Part shown: one piece after another, positions 15,130-20,503 of the stretch
Layout of the letters: every line of letters starts with the position of its first letter
Position numbering within the stretch: position 1 is the stretch's first letter
Assembly (NCBI GenBank): GCA_013697225.1
Contig: JACCXG010000430.1
Location: forward strand, 1-20,503
Direction: 5' to 3'
DNA: 20,503 bases
From: Acidobacteriota bacterium
GTDB lineage: Bacteria; Acidobacteriota; Vicinamibacteria; Vicinamibacterales; 2-12-FULL-66-21
Translations under genes and position numbers: made by a program
Notes under the pieces: generated by a model
What the model was told of the DNA's origin: nothing
The model's database searches: none
Seen by the model: the letters and a program-made list of their open reading frames with translations, nothing else

Positions 15130-16470
15130 GTGGCGCCTCATACGCCCGCGCTCATCGGCCTGAAGAAGACGCGTCAGGAGATCGAGGCGGTGATTCTTCA
15201 GGGACGCAACAGCATGCCTGCGTTCCGGCAGTTCCGCCCGCGTGAAATCGCGGCGCTGGTTGCCTACCTCGAGAGCCCGCCGGGGGTTCTCGAGAGCCCC
15301 ACCCCCGCGGCCTCCGCCGACCGCTACACGATCGACGCGTACGTCGTGTTTGCCGACGCGCAAGGCGTACCCAGAGTGGCTCCACCATGGGGCACGCTCA
15401 ATGCCATCGATCTGGTGAAGGGGGAGCTTCTCTGGAAGGTGCCCCTCGGTGAGTACCCACACCTGGTGTCGCAAGGCATTCGCAATACCGGCTCGATGAA
15501 CTACGGCGGGGCGGTGGCGACGGCGGGGGGCCTCCTCTTCATCGCCGCGACCGCCGACGAGAAGTTCCGCGCGTTCGAGAAACACTCCGGACGGGTGCTC
15601 TGGGAGTACCAGCTGCCGGCTGGTGGCTATGCGACGCCGAGCGTCTACATGGTGGACGGCAGGCAATACGTGGTCATTGCGGCGGGCGGAAGCGGCAAGA
15701 ACGCGACGAAATCAGGCGATTCCATCATCGCGTTTGCCCTGCCCCCCGAAGACCCGCCGGATGCACGCCGGCAGGCGCAAGCCGGCACGACCGGGCGGGA
15801 CTGGATCGAGCTCTTCGACGGTTCGACCCTGAACGGCTGGGTGCACATGAACGGCGCGCACACCTACACCGTGGAGGACGGGGCGATCGTCGGCCGAACC
15901 GTGGAGAGCAGCGCCCACATCAATTCCTTCCTGTGCTCGTTGCAGGAATTCGACGACTTCGAGCTGGAGCTCGAGACCACCGTCGACCGCATCACCAATC
16001 AGGGCATCCAGATACGCACGAAGGTCCGTCCCGTGCAGGGCGCCGGCCGCCCGAACGAGTCGTTTGCCGGACGGGTCAACGGGCCTCAGGTCGAGGTGCG
16101 GAGGTACTACCCGGGCCTGCCGACGACGGGCCTGCTCTACGGCGAGGCGCTCGGCACGAACTGGCTGTCGTCCCAGCAGAAGATCGAGGCGGGGCATCGG
16201 CACTTCGTGGACGAGGGCTGGAACACGCTCCGGATCGTCGCGCAGGGCCCCAGGATTCAAACGTGGGTGAACGGATACCCAGTGGAAGATCACGTGAACG
16301 AGGAGGTCTACCGAACCCACCCCCGCGGGTTCATCGGCCTACAGATCCATGGCCTTGGCGAACGTGAGCTTGCCCAGCCGATCAACATGGACACCAAGTT
16401 GACGCCGAGCCAACCCCTGGTCAGCAGGTGGCGCAATATTCGGATCCGCCCGCTTTCGCCGCGGAATTGA
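15130..16470 (+). CDS. PQQ dehydrogenase C-terminal part: cytochrome c, last propeller blades, DUF1080 (3-keto-glycoside hydrolase) domain
   Basis: Homology begins right after the TAG, at 15088, with the haem-binding CVACHG (Cys codons at 15097 and 15106); GTG 15130 is the first in-frame start and would exclude it. The likely axial Met lies in NSMPAF, followed by REIAALVAYL, typical of a cytochrome c end. Propeller sequence then resumes (KGELLWKVPLGEYP, NTGSMNYGGAVATAGG, GRVLWEYQLPAGGYATPSVY) and closes the ring. From about 15796 a DUF1080 domain follows: WIELFDGSTLNGW, YTVEDGAIVG, LELETTVDRITNQGIQIR, and WNTLRIVAQGPRIQTWVNG. DUF1080 proteins hydrolyse 3-keto-glycosides and resemble concanavalin-type folds. 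An oxidase, an electron-carrier domain and a keto-glycoside hydrolase in one chain suggest oxidise-then-cleave chemistry. Without the upstream half and a start, this part is probably not made as a useful protein. Confidence 0.85.
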   Translation: MAPHTPALIGLKKTRQEIEAVILQGRNSMPAFRQFRPREIAALVAYLESPPGVLESPTPAASADRYTIDAYVVFADAQGVPRVAPPWGTLNAIDLVKGELLWKVPLGEYPHLVSQGIRNTGSMNYGGAVATAGGLLFIAATADEKFRAFEKHSGRVLWEYQLPAGGYATPSVYMVDGRQYVVIAAGGSGKNATKSGDSIIAFALPPEDPPDARRQAQAGTTGRDWIELFDGSTLNGWVHMNGAHTYTVEDGAIVGRTVESSAHINSFLCSLQEFDDFELELETTVDRITNQGIQIRTKVRPVQGAGRPNESFAGRVNGPQVEVRRYYPGLPTTGLLYGEALGTNWLSSQQKIEAGHRHFVDEGWNTLRIVAQGPRIQTWVNGYPVEDHVNEEVYRTHPRGFIGLQIHGLGERELAQPINMDTKLTPSQPLVSRWRNIRIRPLSPRN

Positions 16471-16495
16471 CGATGCCTCGGGGCGGTGAATTCGA

Positions 16496-16930
16496 GTGTG
16501 GGCACTCCTGGACGCGGGGCTTCGCGTGCCGCAAGTCGTTACGGGCTGTCAGGGCTATCTGCTGGAGCACGCCGACATGCTCCGGACGTTGCTGTCGCGC
16601 GGCAGGAGCCCGGACGTCATGAACTGGCAACGCCAGACACTGCTCCACCACGTCTGTGGCCAACAGGATCCGACTGCAGCGGCGATCGACGAGGCAGCCA
16701 TCCTTATCGATGCCGGCGCGAATGTCTCTGCGCGGGACGAGGAATACCGCTCAACACCGCTCGGCTGGGCAGCGCGCACGAATGCCATCGATATGGTGAA
16801 GTTTCTCCTCTCCCGCGGTGCCCCGACGAACCTTCCGGACGACGAACTCTGGGCCACACCGCTCCAGTGGGCCGAACGTCGTCAGCACCAGGAGATCGCC
16901 GAGATCCTTCAGACGGCACGGGGCCGAGCG
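16496..16930 (+). pseudogene. Ankyrin-repeat protein remnant, N-terminus missing
   Basis: This frame encodes ankyrin-like helices: ADMLRTLLSRGRSPDV, TLLHHVCG, DEAAILIDAGANVSARDEE, STPLGWAARTNAIDMVKFLLSRGAPTNLPDDE, and TPLQWAERRQHQEIAEILQ. The reading frame opens just after a TGA at 16487, and GTG 16496 starts directly inside a repeat (WALLDAGLRVP), so the front of a longer protein is missing. After about 16930 the frame stays open to 17275, but the residues become Arg/Ser-rich and lie opposite a VapC remnant, so they are probably not part of the protein. Ankyrin repeats bind other proteins; no catalytic domain is left. It starts 26 bases after the PQQ dehydrogenase gene. Confidence 0.7.
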
Positions 16931-16993
16931 GCAGGTTCGAGCCGCTTCCAGGCGTTCGACCGACGCCGACGGGTCAGTGAGATCGACACTCGC

Positions 16994-17215
16994 TCACGTC
17001 GTCCAGTTCTCGATCTTCAGACCCTCCACCTGTCGACAGTGCTTCTCGTTGCTGGTCACCAGCGTCAATCCGCAGGCCAGTGCGTGCGCCGCAATCAATG
17101 CGTCGAAGTTGCCGATCGGTTTGCCTTTGACGACCAGCCTGCTCGCGACCTTGCGAACGAAGCAGAGCACTCCGAATCGAACGGTTGTGCCAGATGCAGA
17201 AGCATGAGGCCGTCT
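16994..17215 (-). pseudogene. VapC-like PIN-domain toxin remnant, C-terminal half, frameshifted
   Basis: Reading the minus strand back from the TGA at 16994-16996 gives a typical VapC ending: KGKPIGNFDALIAAHALAC, then GLTLVTSNEKHCRQVEGLKI, then ENWTT. The Asp in NFDALIAAHA matches a conserved acidic residue of the PIN active site. Just upstream in another minus frame is LAQPFDSECSASFARSRA, which matches the preceding segment in VapC proteins (PFD, then F-x-R-x-R-A). The two parts join perfectly if one base is restored at about 17138-17139 (RA-E-L in relatives). The N-terminal half with the first catalytic Asp is absent; that space holds the sulfatase start. No VapB antitoxin gene is visible. 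This is a dead ribonuclease toxin. Confidence 0.75.
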
Positions 17216-17217
17216 AC

Positions 17218-17223
17218 TATAAT
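17218..17223 (+). promoter_or_regulatory. Candidate -10 element (TATAAT) for the sulfatase gene
   Basis: A perfect TATAAT lies in GC-rich DNA 74 bases before the sulfatase ATG at 17298 and points towards it. The hexamer at the 17-base spacing (TGCAGA, 17195-17200) matches the -35 consensus poorly. It sits at the broken upstream edge of the VapC remnant, so the promoter may have arisen at the junction. Confidence 0.45.
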
Positions 17224-17297
17224 GACCGCGCTTCGCGTCGCTTCAATCAGCCTTGCGACGAGGACTCCACCGTGAGGCGTTCGACGAGGGAATTGGG

Positions 17298-18827
17298 ATG
17301 AGGAATGAGAGATTCGGGATTCTGGCGGCGGCGCTCCTCTTGCTCGCGACCGCCCCCGCTTACGCTCAGCGGCCGCGCAACATCGTGGTGATCTACACGG
17401 ACGATCTGGGCTACGGAGATGTCTCCTCGTACGGCGCCACGGCCCTGAAGACGCCAAACGTCGACCGCCTGGCGAAGGAGGGGTTGCGCTTCACGGACGG
17501 ACACTCGCCCGCCGCGACCTGCACGCCATCCCGCTATGCGCTGCTGACGGGCGAGTACGCGTTCCGCAGGCCAGGAACCGGCATCCTGCCCGGCAATGCC
17601 GCCCTCGTCATCGAGCCGGGCCGCACGACGGTTCCGTCGATGTTGCAAAAGGCGGGCTACGCGACTGCGGTCGTGGGGAAATGGCACCTCGGCCTCGGAC
17701 CCAAGGGAGGGCCCGATTGGAACGGCGAGATCCGGCCCAGCCCGAACGATATCGGGTTCGATTATTCGTTCATCATGGCCGCGACGGCCGATCGCGTGCC
17801 GACGATTTACATAGAGGACCGGCACGTCGCGGGACTCGATCCGTCGGACCCGATTACGGTGAGCTACGGCGAACCGATCGGCAACTGGCCTACCGGTAAA
17901 GCGAATCCAGAGCTGCTGAAGATGGCGCCGAGCCACGGGCACGACATGACCATCGTCAACGGGATCAGCCGCATCGGCTACATGACGGGCGGTAAGGCGG
18001 CGCTGTGGAAAGACGAGGACATGGCCGACGTGTTCGTCGCGAAGGCCGTCGCGTTTCTGGAAAAGCAGCGCGACAGCCCCTTCTTCCTGCTGTTCGCGAC
18101 CCACGATCCGCACGTGCCGCGCCTACCGCATCCGCGCTTTGCCGGCAAGTCGGGAATGGGTCCGCGCGGCGACGCCATTCTTCAGGCAGACTGGTCGGTC
18201 GGCGAGATTCTCCGCGCACTCGATCGACTGAAGCTTGCCGATGACACCCTCGTCATCTTCACCAGCGACAACGGGCCGGTTGTGGACGATGGCTACCAGG
18301 ACGACGCGGTGTCGAAGATTGGCCGCCACAAGCCGTCAGGGCCCTTTCGCGGCGGCAAGTACAGCCATTTCGAAGGGGGCACGCGCGTGCCCTTCATCGT
18401 GCGATGGCCGGCACGCGTGAAGCCGGGCGTGTCCGACGCGCTGGTCTGCCACGTGGACTTCCTCGCGTCGTTTGCGGCGCTGGCCGGACAGACACTGACG
18501 GAGAACGACGGGCCCGACAGCCTCGATACGAGCGCCGCCTTTCTCGGAGCGTCGAAGACGGGCCGGCGCGAGCTCGTAGAACAGGCCGGCGGTGAGGCGC
18601 TGCGGGTCGAGAAGTGGAAGTACATGCCGGCGAGCAAGCGGCCGAAGATGAACACGCAAGTGAACATCGAGCTCGGGAACGATACGGTGCCGCAGCTCTA
18701 CGATCTCGCCGCCGACCCTGGTGAGCGCACGAATCTGGCGGGCAAGTATCCGGAGAAGGTGGCGGAGATGGAGGCCCTGCTGACGAACATCCGGCAAGCG
18801 GGCAGGAGCCGACCACCGGGGAACTGA
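17298..18827 (+). CDS. Secreted arylsulfatase-family sulfatase (formylglycine-dependent, Cys type)
   Basis: This 509-residue enzyme should hydrolyse sulfate esters after its active-site Cys is converted to formylglycine. The signal peptide is at 1-24 (ILAAALLLLATAPAYAQ). The first metal-binding pair, Asp35-Asp36, is in YTDDLGYGD. The sulfatase signature is CTPSRYALLTG with Cys75 and Arg79. GKWHLG holds Lys128 and His130, HDPHVP a further His, and FTSDNGP the metal ligands Asp324-Asn325; GGTRVPFIVRWPARV is also typical. ATG 17298 is chosen because it begins the signal peptide and has GAGGG seven bases upstream; the frame is open back to 17253. All catalytic residues I could check are present, so this is the only clearly intact gene between 16.5 and 19.6 kb. 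It should be periplasmic or extracellular and could remove sulfate from glycans or aryl sulfates. No formylglycine-generating enzyme gene is in the window. Confidence 0.94.
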   Translation: MRNERFGILAAALLLLATAPAYAQRPRNIVVIYTDDLGYGDVSSYGATALKTPNVDRLAKEGLRFTDGHSPAATCTPSRYALLTGEYAFRRPGTGILPGNAALVIEPGRTTVPSMLQKAGYATAVVGKWHLGLGPKGGPDWNGEIRPSPNDIGFDYSFIMAATADRVPTIYIEDRHVAGLDPSDPITVSYGEPIGNWPTGKANPELLKMAPSHGHDMTIVNGISRIGYMTGGKAALWKDEDMADVFVAKAVAFLEKQRDSPFFLLFATHDPHVPRLPHPRFAGKSGMGPRGDAILQADWSVGEILRALDRLKLADDTLVIFTSDNGPVVDDGYQDDAVSKIGRHKPSGPFRGGKYSHFEGGTRVPFIVRWPARVKPGVSDALVCHVDFLASFAALAGQTLTENDGPDSLDTSAAFLGASKTGRRELVEQAGGEALRVEKWKYMPASKRPKMNTQVNIELGNDTVPQLYDLAADPGERTNLAGKYPEKVAEMEALLTNIRQAGRSRPPGN

Positions 18828-18841
18828 TATCGAGCCGCAAC

Positions 18842-18892
18842 CTAGTCGGATCGCAACACCTCCGCGAGGCCGACGCGAGCGGCTCGACGCAC
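18842..18892 (-). pseudogene. Possible C-terminal scrap of an ABC (ADOP/MacB-like) permease
   Basis: On the minus strand, about 16 codons ending at TAG 18842-18844 read VRRAARVGLAEVLRSD, like the conserved C-terminus of FtsX/ADOP permeases (RRAAR-V-x-P-x-x-ALR-x-E). Sequence directly upstream belongs to the kinase remnant, so at most a short piece is fused here. The match is very short and could be chance. Confidence 0.25.
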
Positions 18893-19401
18893 CACGGAGG
18901 TCTCCGGTTCTGCGCAGGAGCGCCGCGAGGCGCATCAGGGCTACGGCCCTGACGGGCGGCTCACCGGTGCGGCTGAGCCCCGCGGTACATCCCGAGGGCC
19001 CTCGCTTGGTCGCCATCGCGAAGCTCCGCGGCTTCCGCCTCTGCAAGGGCCCCTGGGCGGGCCGGAGGAACCCTGCGAACGTGTGGAAGAAATGGCAAGC
19101 CGCCGCTCGGCACGACCGTGATTGCGTCGGCGGTCACGCTCACGACCACCGCGTTGTCGGACCCCGCTGGTGCCGATGGCTCGGCGGCCCATGTCGTGAG
19201 CCGCTCGCCGGCCGCGGCGAGCCGCTCGGCGACCCGTGCGCTGATGGTTTCAGCGCTGCGTTCGAGCTGGTCGCGGGCGCGCTGCTCGTCAAGCGCCTGC
19301 TGCTGATCGATCAGCCGCCACGCCAGCGCGCACAACACTCCGCTGACGATAATCGTCGTGGTGACGAGCGCACCGAGGAGCGGCAAAGGACGACGAGGCA
19401 C
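18893..19401 (-). pseudogene. Sensor histidine kinase-like N-terminal remnant, frameshifted and truncated
   Basis: From GTG 19401 (minus strand) the frame encodes a short basic start, one transmembrane helix (about 8-30), and a coiled region rich in Gln, Glu, Arg and Ala (about 31-68) resembling the periplasmic start of acidobacterial sensor kinases. It then runs to EAEAAELRDGDQARALGMYRG before a premature stop at 18961-18963. One frame over, the protein continues as LSRTGEPPVRAVALMRL and AALLRRTGDLRGA. The two parts join if one G is removed from the GGGG run at 18978-18981. After about 18893 homology ends. There is no histidine phosphotransfer or ATPase domain, so it cannot signal. A TAAGAT at 19411-19416 (minus strand) lies ten bases before the start and could be a -10 element. 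Confidence 0.6.
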
Positions 19402-19635
19402 GAGAGGCGTATCTTAGCGCCGCCTGGTTCCGGCGGGAGTCAGGTGAGTCTCACGTTGGTGTCAGACCCGGGGGCTGGGTCACCGTGACCGATCCGTTTG
19501 CCACGCCGTACGCTCTGCTCGGAACGCTTCTCGGTGACAACGAGCGCGACCAGATTCAGGAGGCCGACATGTGATGAGAGCCCCCGGTCGTTCATGCGGC
19601 TGTGACACGCCGCCGCGCCGATTAGCAGCCGCCTT
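19402..19635. other. Intergenic stretch without a recognisable gene
   Basis: The only notable frame is a short plus-strand one ending at TGA 19572-19574, which reads TDPFATPYALLGTLLGDNER and then DQIQEADM from GTG 19485. It is only 29 residues long. I do not recognise a family and cannot tell whether it is a small gene, the tail of a lost gene or chance. The rest shows no promoter, RNA or repeat that I can support. Confidence 0.4.
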
Positions 19636-20503
19636 TTACTTCGCGGTCGCGAGCCTGGCGCGCACTTCGGCGAGCCAGTCGAGGACGACTCGCACGTGGA
19701 TTGGTGTGTTGGCAGCTGGCCGCATCATGAGGAAGCGGCCGTCGGGCGCCACATCGTAGCTCTGGTCGCCAGAGCTGTCGCGCGCGAAGTTCCCCGTGAA
19801 CATCACGTCCGGAGCCAGCCAGCCGCCAGCCTTGCTCGTCGCCGGGACCTTGACGACCATCAAGTTGGGCCCCTGCCGGAAGTACAGCTCCTTGCTGTCG
19901 GGAGACCACGACGGCTCGTCCCCACCGTCGGGCGAAACCATGTAGTTGGCGTCGAGATCGGGGAAGGAGCGAACGTGGATTTCGGTTCGATTGTGCGCGA
20001 GTGACTCGAATGCCAACCAACGCCCATCGGGTGACAGCCGGCCGCCTCGCTGATATCCCGGAAGCTGCAGCTGTCTGCGTTCCTGGGTGCGTCTGTCGAG
20101 CACGAAGATATCGCCCAAATCCAACGCTCCGGAGGTCCCTTGACGTGACGCGCCGTAGTACACCACCAGGGTGCCGTCGCGGCTGACTGACGTCGGCCAC
20201 GCGTCGTCGCCGTGTTCCAGGGTGAACAGCCTTTCCAGCTTGCGACTCCCGTCCGCCACTTGTTCGCCAAGTCCGGCCTGTGGCGGGACTTGCGCCGACG
20301 TGATGACGCCGTCGCCGTCGGCGGTCCACACCGGTTCGCTGAAGCCGTCGAGCGGCGTGCGTGCCCGGGTGCGCAGCCGGCAGCGCCCTGACACCCACGA
20401 ACCGTTCACGTTTCCCCGGGTCCGAGGCGAGGAGCAGCGTCGCGTCGCCGCCAGACGAGGGTAACGACCAGAGACCGGCGATGCCGGGGATCAGCAACCG
20501 TCC
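19636..20503 (-). pseudogene. TolB/WD40-like beta-propeller protein, C-terminal part, probably frameshifted; runs off the window
   Basis: The main minus-strand frame (GTG 20409 to TAA 19636) encodes propeller blades with repeated SPDG/W-type motifs: FSEPVWTADGDGV, TSVSRDGTLVVYYG, GDIFVLDRRTQERRQL, GGRLSPDGRWLAFES, EIHVRSFPDLDANYMVS, EPSWSPDSKELYFR and SYDVAPDGRFLMMRP. It ends in VVLDWLAEVRARLATAK, a tail typical of propellers attached to acidobacterial Ser/Thr kinases or other regulators. Upstream of about 20400 the propeller-like reading moves to another frame (GLWSLPSSGGDATLLLASDP and GKRERF), so a frameshift or deletion lies near 20375-20410. Any kinase or DNA-binding domain would be beyond the window. 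Propellers of this type bind proteins or ligands; no enzymatic role can be given. Confidence 0.7.

Noticed and set aside
13576..15666. A 696-codon open frame on the minus strand opposite the PQQ dehydrogenase
   Set aside because: Its composition is Arg/His/Val-rich with no domain pattern, and it mirrors a strongly conserved plus-strand gene; it is a high-GC shadow.
16994..17215. A functional toxin-antitoxin module
   Set aside because: The toxin lacks its N-terminal half, carries a frameshift and has no antitoxin gene beside it.
19465..19481. Short inverted repeat GACCC/GGGTC with a seven-base loop
   Set aside because: A five-base stem is expected often by chance at this GC content, and there is no T-run or gene end nearby that it would serve.
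1..20503. CRISPR arrays, tRNA/rRNA genes, riboswitches, transposases or attachment sites
   Set aside because: I saw no regularly spaced repeats, no clover-leaf-like sequence, no conserved RNA elements and no transposase or integrase motifs on either strand.

Overview
This is a GC-rich stretch of bacterial DNA. Its gene content resembles Acidobacteriota, possibly the Vicinamibacteria side: an Oar-type TonB-dependent receptor with a carboxypeptidase-regulatory N-terminal domain, a PQQ dehydrogenase, a DUF1080 (3-keto-glycoside hydrolase) domain, a sulfatase, and TolB-like propeller and sensor-kinase fragments. The taxonomic placement is inference from families and composition, not from a marker gene.

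Layout. Bases 19-3333 encode a complete TonB-dependent outer-membrane receptor. A perfect 11-bp hairpin follows, and then a run of co-directional genes: a secreted RraA-like protein (3467-4315), a 3-hydroxyisobutyrate-dehydrogenase-family reductase (about 4436-5353), a cytoplasmic RraA-family aldolase/decarboxylase (5408-6079), an Ldh/YiaK-family 2-oxoacid reductase (6076-7200), an iron-type alcohol dehydrogenase (7197-8369), an aldehyde dehydrogenase (8366-9892), a GntR/FCD regulator (9864-10631) and a tripartite TRAP transporter (DctP, DctQ, DctM; 10637-13540). Genes from 5408 to 10631 overlap by 4 to 29 bases, and the TRAP genes are equally tight, so this is almost certainly one catabolic operon for an organic or sugar-derived acid. 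The regulator is embedded in the operon. The substrate cannot be read from the sequence.

Next comes a large fused gene (13615-16470): secretion signal, PQQ beta-propeller, inserted cytochrome c domain, last propeller blades, then a DUF1080 domain. It is interrupted by one in-frame TAG four codons before the CxxCH haem motif. An extracytoplasmic oxidase joined to a keto-glycoside hydrolase suggests oxidation-assisted glycosidic bond cleavage. Together with the TonB receptor, TRAP importer and downstream sulfatase, this fits scavenging of modified carbohydrates or glycosides.

From about 16.48 kb to the end the DNA is a patchwork of gene remnants around one intact sulfatase (17298-18827). The remnants are a 5'-truncated ankyrin gene, a frameshifted antisense VapC/PIN toxin remnant, a frameshifted sensor-histidine-kinase N-terminus, possibly a few codons of an ABC permease C-terminus, and at the right edge a minus-strand TolB-like propeller gene that also appears frameshifted. 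I see no tRNA, rRNA, CRISPR array, transposase or riboswitch.
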